A stretch of DNA of 64,000 nucleotides, from NCBI GenBank assembly GCA_035544895.1, contig DASZZM010000055.1, positions 62,001-126,000 of the forward strand. Direction: 5' to 3'. Numbering within the stretch: the stretch's first letter is position 1; each line of letters starts with the position of its first letter. Positions 8,682 through 20,410 of this stretch are shown here, one piece after another. Under the pieces are notes generated by a model, which was not told the origin of the DNA, did no database searches, and was given only the letters and a program-made list of their open reading frames with translations. The stretch comes from JASLEW01 sp035544895. GTDB lineage: Bacteria; Acidobacteriota; Thermoanaerobaculia; Multivoradales; UBA5704. The translations under genes were made by a program, and so were the position numbers.

Positions 8682-8930
8682 ATGTTCACCAAGGTACAGA
8701 AGTGGGGCAACAGCCAGGGAGTCCGCTTTCCCTTGAGACTCCTGGAACAGGCCAACCTCGCCGTTGGCGACGAGGTGGACGTGACCGTCCAAGAAGGGCG
8801 GATCGTCGTCACACCCTCGGACCGCATCCGCGGCAAGTATCGCCTCGAGGAGCTCGTCGCTCGGATGCCCGAGGGGTATGAGCCGGTCGAAGAGGACTGG
8901 GGCGCTCCGGTGGGCCGCGAAGTGTGGTAG
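8682..8930 (+). CDS. mazE: MazE-type AbrB-fold antitoxin
   Basis: An 82-residue protein with the SpoVT/AbrB swapped-hairpin pattern: MFTKVQKWGNSQGVRFP is the canonical MazE N-terminus, followed by LAVGDEVDV and EGRIVV. The acidic C-terminal part (EDWGAP) would wrap around the toxin dimer. ATG 8682 is chosen over an upstream in-frame ATG because it matches the family start and follows a GAGGAGG-like ribosome binding site. The MazF gene starts 5 nt after its stop, the usual antitoxin-first order. Such pairs are normally autorepressed by the complex binding upstream; the AT-richer stretch around 8610-8630 is a plausible promoter. Confidence 0.88.
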   Translation: MFTKVQKWGNSQGVRFPLRLLEQANLAVGDEVDVTVQEGRIVVTPSDRIRGKYRLEELVARMPEGYEPVEEDWGAPVGREVW

Positions 8931-8934
8931 CCGG

Positions 8935-9270
8935 ATGGCCGCATATACCCCCGCGAAAGGGGATTTGATCACGTTGACCTTCGACCCCCAATCAGGCCGC
9001 GAGCAGAAGGGGCGACGGCCGGCCCTTGTGATCAGCAATGACCTCTTCAATCGACGTACCGGTCTGGCGATCGTCTGCCCGATCACGAAAACTCAGAGGA
9101 ATATCCCCTTCCACGTTGCCTTGCCCGGAGAGAGTCCCGTCACCGGCTTCGTAATGGTCGAGCAGGTGAAGGCGATCGACTTCCGCGCTCGGGGAGCCCG
9201 GTTTATCGAGAAGATCTCCGTTCCCGTGCTGAACGAGGTGCTGAGCATTCTCGACGCCTGTGTTTACTGA
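8935..9270 (+). CDS. mazF: MazF/PemK-type endoribonuclease toxin
   Basis: A 111-residue protein of the MazF/CcdB superfamily, a sequence-specific mRNA interferase. It shows the family pattern PAKGDLITLTFDPQSGREQKG, RRPALVISND, IVCPITKTQRNIPFHV, GFVMVEQVKAIDFRAR and a short C-terminal helix. The conserved Arg of the GxExxxRP-type loop is present (EQKGRRP). ATG 8935 is preferred over an upstream in-frame start lying inside mazE. It forms an operon with mazE and looks intact. Base composition here is somewhat lower in GC than the flanking genes, which fits a mobile stabilisation module. Confidence 0.9.
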   Translation: MAAYTPAKGDLITLTFDPQSGREQKGRRPALVISNDLFNRRTGLAIVCPITKTQRNIPFHVALPGESPVTGFVMVEQVKAIDFRARGARFIEKISVPVLNEVLSILDACVY

Positions 9271-9295
9271 ACCTGCCATGGCGATCACCGGCTAG

Positions 9296-9367
9296 GCCTC
9301 GATCCGCACCACGCAACTCTACGACTGGTGGCGCGTGATGGACAGCCGCCCCCGTCTCGCCGTCTGA
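9296..9367 (+). pseudogene. C-terminal remnant of a tyrosine recombinase/integrase
   Basis: A short open stretch ending at TGA 9365 reads ASIRTTQLYD followed by WWR. This resembles the end of phage-type integrases (ASxRTTQLYDRRR), just past the catalytic Tyr. Nothing upstream continues the integrase frame (TAG at 9293). It is directly followed by a permease tail, so the 9.27-9.66 kb gap is a patch of decayed genes. The match is only about 11 residues, so this is tentative. Confidence 0.35.
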
Positions 9368-9565
9368 CATGGACCTCGATTCTCGCTCGCCGCCCTGGCG
9401 CTGGCGCGCCTGCTCGCCGCCCAGCTCTACGCGGTGTCGCCGCGCGACCCGGCGGCCTATCTCGCCGCCCCGGCGGTGCTGCTCGCGGTGGCGCTCCTCG
9501 CCGCCTTCCTGCCCGCCCGCCGCGCGACGCGCGTCGACCCGGCGGTCGCGTTGCGCCACGACTGA
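9368..9565 (+). pseudogene. C-terminal remnant of a MacB/FtsX-type ABC permease
   Basis: The frame open from 9368 to TGA 9563 encodes LARLLAAQLYAVSPRDPAAY, then a hydrophobic stretch LLAVALLAAFLPARRATRVD and the terminal PAVALRHD. This is the standard C-terminus of MacB/FtsX-like permeases common in Acidobacteria (YGVSPxDPxx, then ARRATRVDPxxALR). Only the last transmembrane helix and tail remain; the body and any start codon are missing. It marks a deletion or recombination junction after the MazF gene. Confidence 0.65.
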
Positions 9566-9655
9566 GCCGGCAGCGCGCGTGGTGCGCCCGCGGTGCCGTC
9601 CTCGTGGACGGTAAGGCAGGGAGCCGTCCGCCGCCCTCCTGCGGCCGCGGATGGC

Positions 9656-10876
9656 TCAGCGCGGCGGCGCGTCCGTGAGCGCCGCGAGCATGCGTGGGTC
9701 GGCGCGGACCTTCTCGCCCGCCAGCCACTGCGGTTCCACCGCTGCGCCGGCGGCAACCAACAGCGCGACGACCTCGTGGTGGCGGGCGCGCCGGCTTTCG
9801 GGTGCGGGATTGCCCCAGCCGTAGAGCGCCCATCCCAGGGGCGTTCCGCCGAACCTGTCGTCCTCGACGTCGACCGGCGCCTGGCATCCGAGGAGCAACT
9901 CGACGATTTCCACGTGCCCGCCGAGCGCGGCCCCGTGCAGGCCGGTCTCTCCATGGAGATGTGCGCCCACGTCGATGCCCGACCGCAGCAGGAATTCGAC
10001 GACGCTGCCGCGGCCATACGAGCAAGCCCATAGGAAGCCTGCCTTCATCTGGGCCGGGGTCGCGTTCGGTTTCAAGCCGCCGTTCTCGGCGAAGAACCTC
10101 TTGACCAAGTCGAGCCGTCCCACGCCCGCCGCTCCCTCGAGATCCAACCGGGCGCCGCGCGTGGCGAGCAGCTCGGCGGCTTCCGGGCGGCCGTTGTGCA
10201 GTGCGGCGATCAACGGGGTTCTTCCTCCCGGCACGCCGTCGACCGCCGCGCCGTGGGCCAGCAAGGTCTCGAGCAGCGCCAACTGCACGCCTGCACCCGC
10301 CGGATGCACGCTCGTCGCCACCAGCCCCAGGGTCGTGCTCTTGCCGTAGGAGTCCGCCAGCGCGTCAACCGCGGCGCCGGCATCGAGCAGGGCGTTCGCG
10401 ACTGCGACGGCGGTTGGCGGCGACCTCTGGCGGAAATTCTCGACGCCGTTGGCGCCGATGTAATGGAGAAGTGTGGCGCGATGGACCCGCGTCGATCGTG
10501 CTCGAACCAGTTCAGGGTCTTGCGAAAGCAACGATGCGAGGGTGGCTATGTCTCCCGCGACAATCGCGTCCGCGGCCACTTCGAATCGCGAGATCGGAGA
10601 GCTCGCGCGCGTCAGCGCCTCGACGTGTTGCGCGAATTTCGGCCAGCTCTCGAAGCCGTGTTCACGGGCGATGACGAGTTGAGCCTCGGCAAGAGGAACC
10701 CTGACGTTCGGCACGCCGGAAGCGAGCAGCCGGGCCGCGCGGGGGTGATGGCTCTCGATCCGTCGAAGGGCGCCGGGATCACCCGACTTGCAAGCCTTGA
10801 CGAATTCCTTGGCCTGTTTCCTGTACTGCTCCAGACTGGGGTGAGCCGGCAGCGGCTCGAGATCGGAGGTGTTCAT
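9656..10876 (-). CDS. Ankyrin-repeat protein
   Basis: A 406-residue cytoplasmic protein. The N-terminal 80 residues (SLEQYRKQAKEFVKACKSGD, then AQLVIAREHGFESWPKFAQH) form the helical module commonly found ahead of ankyrin repeats in environmental bacteria. The rest contains at least five ankyrin units, for example GRTPLIAALHNGRPEAAELL, ETGLHGAALGGHVEIVELLL and the last near GGTPLGWALYG. No enzymatic domain or signal peptide is seen. Such proteins serve as protein-binding scaffolds; the partner is unknown. Its start lies near the left end of an IS remnant, in an accessory patch of the window. Confidence 0.85.
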   Translation of the reverse strand: MNTSDLEPLPAHPSLEQYRKQAKEFVKACKSGDPGALRRIESHHPRAARLLASGVPNVRVPLAEAQLVIAREHGFESWPKFAQHVEALTRASSPISRFEVAADAIVAGDIATLASLLSQDPELVRARSTRVHRATLLHYIGANGVENFRQRSPPTAVAVANALLDAGAAVDALADSYGKSTTLGLVATSVHPAGAGVQLALLETLLAHGAAVDGVPGGRTPLIAALHNGRPEAAELLATRGARLDLEGAAGVGRLDLVKRFFAENGGLKPNATPAQMKAGFLWACSYGRGSVVEFLLRSGIDVGAHLHGETGLHGAALGGHVEIVELLLGCQAPVDVEDDRFGGTPLGWALYGWGNPAPESRRARHHEVVALLVAAGAAVEPQWLAGEKVRADPRMLAALTDAPPR

Positions 10877-10999
10877 TTACGAACCCTTTCATGGTTGCGC
10901 CTGGAGTCCGCCCGAGTCAGGCTGAAAAAGGTTCGTAACGATGATCGTCCTGCTGAAGGTGGGCACGGCCCTTTCCGCGGACTGGATGCGCCCTTCGCG

Positions 11000-11728
11000 C
11001 TGCGGGTCAGTGTAGCGTTTCTTGGCGCGGCGGGCAACGGCGCTCGCGCCGTCGAGAGCCGCTTCAATACCGACCTCACCGATGGAGCAGAACCGACCTT
11101 ACGATGCGACTGCGGCGCGACTGCCCGCTACGCCGGCCGCCGGAGCAAGCGGTTCGAGACGGTCTTGGGATCGCTGAGGTTGCGGCGCGCCTACTATCAC
11201 TGTGCGCTCTGTGGTCGCGGATTCTGCCCACGCGATCGGGCCTTGGGCTTGGCTCAAGGATCGCTCTCGCCGGGCGTGCTGCACATGATCGCCCAAGTCG
11301 GGGCACTGGTGACCTTCAAGGAAGGCTCCGACCTGCTCGCCGCTTTGGCCGGCGTCTCTCTCGACGCCAAACATGTCGAGCGAGCTGCCGAGGGGCTCGG
11401 CGCAGAGATCGCCAACAACGAACAGCGCCGGGTCGAGCCGCCACCCGCTGGCGACCCGCCCAAGACGTTCTATCTCGGCATGGACGGTACAGGCATTCCC
11501 ATGCGGCCCTCGGAGCTGCTTGGGCGTCCGGGCAAACAGGCCGACGGCAGCGCCAAGACCCGTGAAGCCAAGCTCTGTGCGGTCTGGAGCGCCGAAGGAC
11601 GCGACCACCAAGGACTGGCGGTGCGTGACCCGGCTCGGTCAGCTACTCGGCAGCCATCGAAAGTGCCGCCCTCTGCGATACCGACGACGACTATCCGGCC
11701 TTCGCCCAACGCGTTGTACAGCGCACCG
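11000..11728 (+). pseudogene. Decayed ISKra4-family transposase
   Basis: The readable part has the ISKra4 transposase signature: LRCDCGATARYAGRR, GSLRLRRAYYHCALCGRGFC with its zinc-binding Cys residues, LSPGVLHMIAQVGA, DAKHVERAAEGLGAEIA and YLGMDGTGIP with the catalytic Asp region. A one-base deletion near 11630 shifts the frame after VRDP; the expected continuation (GSVSYSAAIESAALCDTDDD) is readable in the next frame up to about 11720. The catalytic C-terminal half is missing. The N-terminal helical region also appears shortened, so both boundaries are approximate. The element is non-functional; terminal inverted repeats were not found. Confidence 0.85.
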
Positions 11729-11879
11729 TGAGCTCCACCTGGGTGTGCACCGGCCGGCGGTCGCGCTCGAAGTAGACCTTGGTCACCGTCGGGATGGAGA
11801 CGTCGGCGAGAACCGCTGCTGCCATGACCCAGTACCCGGCGCCGAGAAGGAGGCCGGCGCCGAAGCCCCCGCGCCTCAT
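11729..11879 (-). pseudogene. Truncated secreted-protein gene start at the edge of the IS remnant
   Basis: From ATG 11879 on the minus strand the frame gives a signal peptide (GFGAGLLLGAGYWVMAAAVL) followed by ADVSIPTVTKVYFERD and VELTVRC, a typical start of a small secreted acidobacterial-type protein. The frame then runs into the transposase remnant and nothing of the rest of the gene is found on its far side. The simplest reading is that insertion and deletion by the IS removed the body of the gene. The function is not recognisable. Confidence 0.5.
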
Positions 11880-12009
11880 TCCACCGCCTCGAAGCGCAGC
11901 GTCGGCGCGTGGCCGGCCCCCGCCGCCAGCCGGGTCCGGGTTGCGGTCTTCGATGGCGCGCATGGCGAGAACATACTCTACCCCGGCCTCCCGCATCCGC
12001 GATCCGGGC

Positions 12010-12146
12010 ATGGGGGGTGGGCCGTATAGAAGGCTTGTGGGGCACTCGCTCACCATCCGCATCCGCGGCCTGGAGAACTACCGGCAGCTGCCGGCCACCC
12101 TGACCTCCGCCAAGGGCGCCATCAAGGTCGTCTGTGAGGTGGCGCC

Positions 12147-12150
<4 letters not shown>
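12010..12150 (+). CDS. Short ORF or 3' gene remnant coupled to the glucosidase gene
   Basis: An open frame ending at 12150 overlaps the glucosidase start by 4 nt (ATGA). Its last 35 residues (GHSLTIRIRGLENYRQLPAT, then AIKVVCEVAP) look like genuine beta-rich protein sequence, whereas the frame before ATG 12010 is antisense to other sequence. It may be the surviving 3' end of a gene whose front was lost in the same rearrangement that left the IS remnant, or a 46-residue small protein. The family is not recognised. Confidence 0.35.
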
Positions 12151-14963
<2,813 letters not shown>

Positions 14964-14999
14964 CCTGGGAGCTGGGGCGCAAAGCGCGCGGCGGCTTGG

Positions 15000-16037
15000 C
15001 TAGCCCCCGCGCCCGGCTGGCCGCAGCCTCTCCAGAACCGTGGTGAAGTCGGCAGGCGCCGGCTCCTCGAAAAACAGGGTCTTGCCGCCGCGCGGGTGCC
15101 GGAAGCCGAGGGCGGCGGCGTGGAGCATGAGGCGCGGCGCGCCGTGGCGCGGGCCGCGGTAGCCGCGGATGTAGACCGTCTCGCCCACCAGCGGATGGCC
15201 GGCCTCGGCCAGGTGGACGCGGATCTGGTGCTGGCGGCCGGTCTCGAGCTCGCAGGCCACCAGCGTCGCTCCGCGCAGCCGCTCGACCACCGCGACATGG
15301 GTGATCGCCAGCCGTGCCGCCTCCGGCGGCGTCCCGCGGGCGGGACGGAAGACGCCCCAGGAGCCGCGCAGCCCGTCACCGCGGTCCTCGACCAACCAGC
15401 TCTCGTGGGAGGCGTCGGCGACCTCGCCATGGGCGATGGCCAGGTATCGGCGCAGCAGCGAGTGATGCGCGAGCTGCTCTTGCAGAGAGCGCTGCGCGGC
15501 GACGGTGCGCGCAAACACCACCAGGCCGGACGTCTCCTTGTCCAACCGCTGCACCGCGCGCAGCGTCAAGCCGCCGTGGGTCGCGCCTCGCCTCCCGGCC
15601 TGCTCACCGCCTCCCCGCCTTGGGGAGCGCGCGGAAAGAGCCCGGCTTTGCGCCGCTTCCCGCCGCCGCAGCTCGACTCGGGCCAGCGCCAGCAAGGTGT
15701 CCCTTTCGCCCCCCTCGAAGGGAACGGTCAAGATCCCGGCGGGCTTACGGACCACGGCCAGGTCGGCATCGGCATGGACCAGCAGCTCCGGGCCGCGCCG
15801 GGCCGCCGAGCCGGCGAGGTGCAACTCCACCCGGCTCCCGTCTCCCGGCCGCAGCGCCGGGTCTGTCGCGATCCGGCCATCGACCTCGACGCGGCCTTCA
15901 CGGCAGAGGGCGCGCGCCCGGCTCCACGACGTCTGCGGCAGGAGCTGCCGCACCAGCGCGGCCAGGGTGGCGCCGGCCTGCTCGGCGGCAATGGTGAGGG
16001 TCGCGAGGGTCGCGCTTTCCGGCTCAGGATGTCCCAC
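15000..16037 (-). CDS. RluA-family 23S rRNA/tRNA pseudouridine synthase with S4 domain
   Basis: Start GTG 16037. Residues about 20-75 form an S4 RNA-binding domain (SWSRARALCREGRVEVDGRI, then PGDGSRVEL). The catalytic domain follows: the motif II region VQRLDKETSGLVVFA supplies the catalytic Asp in RLD, then ERLRGATLVACELETGRQHQ, with QIRVHLAEAGHPLVGETVY. This is the RluC/RluD type; the exact target uridine cannot be assigned. A TAGTAT -10-like hexamer lies 5 nt upstream (16043-16048). The gene is convergent with the glucosidase gene, leaving a 36-bp gap. Confidence 0.88.
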   Translation of the reverse strand: MGHPEPESATLATLTIAAEQAGATLAALVRQLLPQTSWSRARALCREGRVEVDGRIATDPALRPGDGSRVELHLAGSAARRGPELLVHADADLAVVRKPAGILTVPFEGGERDTLLALARVELRRREAAQSRALSARSPRRGGGEQAGRRGATHGGLTLRAVQRLDKETSGLVVFARTVAAQRSLQEQLAHHSLLRRYLAIAHGEVADASHESWLVEDRGDGLRGSWGVFRPARGTPPEAARLAITHVAVVERLRGATLVACELETGRQHQIRVHLAEAGHPLVGETVYIRGYRGPRHGAPRLMLHAAALGFRHPRGGKTLFFEEPAPADFTTVLERLRPAGRGG

Positions 16038-16197
16038 GCGGCCTATACTACGCGCACCTCGGTGGGCTCCTTTTCTTGTCAGTCACGCCTCCGAGCGGTC
16101 TCCGCCATTCCCATCCGCACCGATCTTTCATGAGCGCCTTCGTCCGCATCCGGCCCCACGGCGAAGGCCCTCCGACCTCGCGGTCTCGGGAGCGCGC

Positions 16198-17550
16198 GTG
16201 TTGACCGGGCGCCGCGACTTCCGCGACGAGATCCGCGCCTCGGCGCGCCTGGCGCTGCCGGTGGCCGGCGTGCAGCTCGGCTTCATGCTGATGGGCACGG
16301 TGGACACCGCGATGCTCGGCCATTTCTCGGCCGAGGCGCTCGCCGCCGGCGCCATCGGCAACGTCCTCGCCTACACGCTGCTGCTGCTGGCGAGCGGCAC
16401 CCTGGCGGCACTCGATCCGCTGATGACCCAGGCGCACGGGGCAGGCGACTGGCCGGAGATGAATGGCCACCTGCAGCGCGGCCTGGTGCTGGCGGCGGTG
16501 CTGACCGTCCCCGTGTCGTTGGGCATGCTCGACATCTCGCCGTTGCTGAAGCTGCTCGGCGAGCCTCCCGGCGTGGCCGTGTCCGCCGCGGCCTACACCC
16601 GCTATCTCATCTGGGGAAACCTGCCGCTTCTCCTTTACACGGTGCTGCGCCAGGGCCTGCAAGCCATGAGCGTCGTGCGCCCCACGCTGGCCGCGATCGT
16701 TTTCGGCAACGTGGTGAATGCGCTGGCCAACTACGCCCTGGTGTTCGGCCATTGGGGAGCGCCGAGGCTCGGCGTCGTCGGCTCGGCCTGCGCCACCTCG
16801 CTCTCACGCTGGATGACGTTCGCGTGGCTCCTGCTGGCCGGACGCCGGGCGCTCTCCGTCTTCTGGCGCGGCTTCACCGCCGAGGCCTTCGCCGTGCGCC
16901 GGCTCCTGCGGTTGCTGCGCATCGGCCTGCCGATCGGGCTCCACCAGTCGATCGAGCTGTCGTTTTTCCTCGCCATCGCGCTGCTGATGGGGCGGTTGGG
17001 AACCATTGCCCTCGCCGGCCATCAGATCGCCATCAACCTGGCGAGCCTGTCGTTCATGGTCCCGCTCGGAATCTCCGGCGCCGCCACGACACGGGTGGGC
17101 AACGCCATCGGCCGCGGCGACATGGCGGCAGCGCGCCGTGCCGCCGTGGCCTGCCTGGGTCTCGGGGCCGGCGTGATGACGCTCTTTGCCGCCGCCTTCG
17201 CCCTGGCGCCGCGATTCCTCTCGGGACTCTACACGCACGAGGCGGCGGTGATCGCGGTGGCGTCCGCCCTGCTTCCCATCGCCGCGGTGTTCCAGGTCTT
17301 CGACGGCACCCAGGTGGTCGGCGCCGGGGTCCTGCGCGGCGTCGCCGACACCACCCTTCCCGCCGCCAGCGCCCTGCTCGGCTTCCTGCTGATCGGGCTG
17401 CCGGCGAGTTGGGGCCTGGCCTTCGCCGCCGGTTGGGGTCCGAGTGGCCTGTGGTGGGGAATCACCCTGGGAATCGCCGTCGTGGCGACCCTCCTGGTCG
17501 CCCGCATCGCCTTCCGCCTCCGCCGCCACGTCACGCGGGTGGCGGGCTGA
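16198..17550 (+). CDS. MATE-family multidrug efflux transporter
   Basis: A 450-residue inner-membrane protein with about twelve hydrophobic segments, the length and pattern of MATE exporters that expel cationic drugs with Na+ or H+ entry. Typical phrases are ALPVAGVQLGFMLMGTVDTA, LDPLMTQAHGAGD, LPLLLYTVLRQGLQAM, FGNVVNALANYALVFGHWG, MVPLGISGAATTRVGNAIGR and VFQVFDGTQVVGAGVLRG. The frame is open far upstream, but GTG 16198 (or TTG 16201) fits the family start, since earlier sequence is antisense to the pseudouridine synthase gene. NorM is the best-known relative. Confidence 0.88.
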   Translation: MLTGRRDFRDEIRASARLALPVAGVQLGFMLMGTVDTAMLGHFSAEALAAGAIGNVLAYTLLLLASGTLAALDPLMTQAHGAGDWPEMNGHLQRGLVLAAVLTVPVSLGMLDISPLLKLLGEPPGVAVSAAAYTRYLIWGNLPLLLYTVLRQGLQAMSVVRPTLAAIVFGNVVNALANYALVFGHWGAPRLGVVGSACATSLSRWMTFAWLLLAGRRALSVFWRGFTAEAFAVRRLLRLLRIGLPIGLHQSIELSFFLAIALLMGRLGTIALAGHQIAINLASLSFMVPLGISGAATTRVGNAIGRGDMAAARRAAVACLGLGAGVMTLFAAAFALAPRFLSGLYTHEAAVIAVASALLPIAAVFQVFDGTQVVGAGVLRGVADTTLPAASALLGFLLIGLPASWGLAFAAGWGPSGLWWGITLGIAVVATLLVARIAFRLRRHVTRVAG

Positions 17551-17630
17551 GGCGGGGGCGATCCGATCGATCCGAGCTATCCTTCTGCCGGTGCGCGGGG
17601 CCTACTACCGCGTGCGTCTACGGGGGGGCC

Positions 17631-18437
17631 ATGGACGAGGACTGGTTCCGCAAGCGCGTGGTCTACACGGTGCCGGGGATGGACGAGGTCGAGGTCCTGC
17701 GCGAGATCGTCTACCGCGAGGTCGATGGGGAAGGCCTGCCGATGGACGTCTACCTGCCGCCCCGGCTGCGGCCGGACGAGCGGCGGGCAGGGGTCGTGCT
17801 CATCCACGGCGGCCCGGTCCCCCGCATGCCGGGCCGGTCGATCAAGAACCTGGGCGTCTTCCTCTCCTATGGCGAGCTGCTGGCCGCCTCCGGGCTGGTC
17901 GCCGTCATGTTCGATCATCGCTTCCACGCCTTTGCCGACCTCGCGGGCTCGGCCGCCAACATCGCCGCCGCCATCGCCTTCGCCGGCCAGCAGGCCGAGC
18001 GCTTCCATCTCGACGCCGACCGCCTCTGCTTGTGGGCCTTCTCCGGCGGCGGATCTTTCCTGGCGCCGGCGCTGCGCGAGCGGCCGGAGCACGTGCGCTG
18101 CCTGGTCGCCTTCTACGCGGCGCTCGACCTGCGGCCGCTGGCGCCGCGCATCTCGGACGTCCCGATCGAGGTCCTGGAGAGCTACTCTCCAGTGGCCTGC
18201 TTCACGGCGGAGCCCTTCGCCGGCCCGCCGCTCCTCGTCGCCCGCGCCGGGCAAGACCAGCCCTGGCTGAACGCGACCATCGACGACTTCGTGCGTGCCG
18301 CCTTGTCCGCCAACGCGCCGCTCGATCTGCTCAACCATCCGAGTGGCCGCCACGGCTTCGACATCCTCGACGATCACCCGCGCACCCACGAGATCCTGGC
18401 GCGGACGGTCGAATTCGTCCGGACGCACACGGCGTGA
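17631..18437 (+). CDS. Alpha/beta hydrolase, dienelactone-hydrolase/esterase-like
   Basis: A 268-residue cytoplasmic hydrolase. GVVLIHGGPVPRMPG is the oxyanion-hole strand; the nucleophile elbow reads FSGGGS (Ser near residue 143, preceded by LCLWA); the later LLNHPSGRHGFDIL supplies the catalytic His. The front half (YREVDGEGLPMDVYLPP) is common in peptidase/esterase-type members. No signal peptide is present. ATG 17631 follows a G-rich stretch. A methyltransferase gene begins 6 bp after its stop, so the two probably share a transcript. The substrate is unknown. Confidence 0.82.
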   Translation: MDEDWFRKRVVYTVPGMDEVEVLREIVYREVDGEGLPMDVYLPPRLRPDERRAGVVLIHGGPVPRMPGRSIKNLGVFLSYGELLAASGLVAVMFDHRFHAFADLAGSAANIAAAIAFAGQQAERFHLDADRLCLWAFSGGGSFLAPALRERPEHVRCLVAFYAALDLRPLAPRISDVPIEVLESYSPVACFTAEPFAGPPLLVARAGQDQPWLNATIDDFVRAALSANAPLDLLNHPSGRHGFDILDDHPRTHEILARTVEFVRTHTA

Positions 18438-18443
18438 GCGCCA

Positions 18444-19217
18444 ATGCCCTGTGAAGAGGCCGCCGGCTTCAAGGACCACTTCTCCGGCCACGCCGCCGAC
18501 TACGCCGCCTACCGGCCGGGCTACCCGGCCGCGCTGTTCGTGTACGTGGCCACTCTCCCCCGCGGCCACGGCCTCGCCTGGGACTGTGCGACCGGCAACG
18601 GCCAGGCCGCGACCGGCCTCGCACCCTACTTCGCACGGGTCATCGCCACCGATGCCAGCCCGCAGCAGATCGGCAACGCCAGGCCCCATCCGCGCATCGA
18701 CTACCGCGTGGCCCCCGCCGAGAGCTCGGGACTCGCCGCCGGCGCGGTCGACCTGGTGACGGTGGCGCAGGCCCTGCACTGGTTCGAGCTCGACAAGTTC
18801 TTCCGGGAAGCCCGGCGCGTCCTCGCCCCCGGCGGGGCGATTGCGGCCTGGACCTACAACCTGGCGCGCGTCGACCCGGAGATCGACCGGCTGACCGACC
18901 GCCTGGCCCGTCAGATCGTCGGCGCATACTGGCCGCCGGAGCGCCGCTGGGTAGACGAGGAGTACAGGACGATCCCGTTTCCCTTTGCCGAGGTCGAGCC
19001 GCGGCGCATCGAACACGAGGAGGACTGGGACCTTGGGCGCCTTCTCCTCTACTTCGGCACCTGGTCGTCCTGCCACCGTTATGCCCAGGAGACCGGCCGC
19101 GACCCCGTCAAGATGATCCAGGACGAGCTCGCCGCCGCCTGGGGCCCGCCCTCGACCCTGCGCCGCATCCACTGGCCCATCTACATGCGCGCCTCGCGGC
19201 CCCTGGACCCGGCGTGA
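18444..19217 (+). CDS. Class I SAM-dependent methyltransferase
   Basis: The N-terminal FKDHFSGHAADYAAYRPGYP is the start of a common small-molecule methyltransferase subfamily. Motif I is degenerate but recognisable (AWDCATGNGQAATGLA, about residues 43-58), followed by the acidic strand VIATDASPQQI, then LVTVAQALHWFE and ARRVLAPGGAIAAWTY. At 257 residues it matches the family. It lies 6 bp after a hydrolase gene on the same strand. The methyl acceptor is not predictable. Confidence 0.85.
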   Translation: MPCEEAAGFKDHFSGHAADYAAYRPGYPAALFVYVATLPRGHGLAWDCATGNGQAATGLAPYFARVIATDASPQQIGNARPHPRIDYRVAPAESSGLAAGAVDLVTVAQALHWFELDKFFREARRVLAPGGAIAAWTYNLARVDPEIDRLTDRLARQIVGAYWPPERRWVDEEYRTIPFPFAEVEPRRIEHEEDWDLGRLLLYFGTWSSCHRYAQETGRDPVKMIQDELAAAWGPPSTLRRIHWPIYMRASRPLDPA

Positions 19218-19320
19218 AAACCTTTATAGAAAGAAACTCAGCAAGAAGCTCGTTGGTGCAGTCCTCGACCGCAACATCGCAGCGCTGTTCATTGCTTGGA
19301 ATCGGAGATGGAGGTGTCGC

Positions 19321-20328
19321 GTGGATGCACTTCTGGTCCCCAGCTCGTTGCCGAACTGTCACGCTCAGCCGTCGCTGGCCGCCCGCCCGCCTCTCGCTCG
19401 CCGGGTCCGCCAGCGAGCGCTGGCGGGCGGCATCATGCTTGCCCTCCTTCAGCTGGTCTGCGCGCCTCCGGCGCGCGGAGCCGAGAGCGAAACCGGCCAG
19501 GTCCTCAAGGCTCCGGGAGCGACGCTCTACTACGAAGTCCGCGGCCCGGACAGGGGAACGCCGCTCGTGCTGGTCAATGGCGGGCCCGGTTACGACCACA
19601 CGTACCTGCATCGCTCGACCGCCTGGGACGAGCTGGCCAGGAGCCGCCGCATCGTCTTCTATGACCAGCGCGGCAACGGACGCTCCCCCGCCCTCGCCGC
19701 GGACCAGACCTGCACCGTGCGCGACCAGGTCGCCGACCTCGAGGCCCTGCGCCAGCACATCGGTTCAGAGCGCATCGACCTGCTGGGGCACTCGTGGGGC
19801 GGCTACCTGGTCATGGCCTATGCGGCGCGCTATCCGCAACACGTCGCCCATCTGGTCATCTGCGACTCGGCCGCGCCCAAATTCGCGGACACCGTCTTCC
19901 TCTTCAAAGACGTCTACCCGGAGACCACCTCACGGCAGGAGGAGCGCGCGTTCGCCGAGAGAATGGGCGACCCGACGCCCCATCAGACCAGCCAGCGAGA
20001 GTACTTCTCGATGCTCTTCTACTCGCCCGAGAAGCGGGATGCCTTCATCGCGGCGGGTCCGGCGCCGTACAACCGCAAGGTGAATCACGCGATCGTCGCC
20101 GATCTCGAAAACTACGATCTCAACCCGGAGCTCGGAAAGTTCGGCTTCCCCACCCTGGTGCTGACCGGCCGCTTCGACATGAACGTCGCCCCGGCTGTCG
20201 CCTGGAAGATCCACCGCGCCATCCCCGGCTCCCGCTTCGTGGTCTTCGAGCGCAGCGGCCACCTTCCCTTCTACGAGGAGCCCGCCGAGTTCATCCGCAC
20301 CCTGGAATACTTTCTGGCCGCCCCGTAG
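19321..20328 (+). CDS. Exported alpha/beta hydrolase, proline-iminopeptidase-like
   Basis: Residues about 30-57 form a signal peptide (Arg-rich start, ALAGGIMLALLQLVCAPP, ARGA cleavage site). The mature part shows the S33 pattern: VLVNGGPGYDHTYL (oxyanion hole), IVFYDQRGNGRS, the nucleophile elbow LLGHSWGGYLVMAYAARYP, VLTGRFDMNVAP with the catalytic Asp and ERSGHLPFYEEP with the catalytic His. All triad members are present, so it should be active in the periplasm or outside the cell, probably on N-terminal Pro peptides or esters. Confidence 0.85.
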   Translation: MDALLVPSSLPNCHAQPSLAARPPLARRVRQRALAGGIMLALLQLVCAPPARGAESETGQVLKAPGATLYYEVRGPDRGTPLVLVNGGPGYDHTYLHRSTAWDELARSRRIVFYDQRGNGRSPALAADQTCTVRDQVADLEALRQHIGSERIDLLGHSWGGYLVMAYAARYPQHVAHLVICDSAAPKFADTVFLFKDVYPETTSRQEERAFAERMGDPTPHQTSQREYFSMLFYSPEKRDAFIAAGPAPYNRKVNHAIVADLENYDLNPELGKFGFPTLVLTGRFDMNVAPAVAWKIHRAIPGSRFVVFERSGHLPFYEEPAEFIRTLEYFLAAP

Positions 20329-20410
20329 CCAGCTTCAGTCCGCGCTCGGCTTCGGGGCAACCGAGCCGAGGCGCTTCCTTGGAGTATCATTGCCCAAGGA
20401 AACCGGGCCC

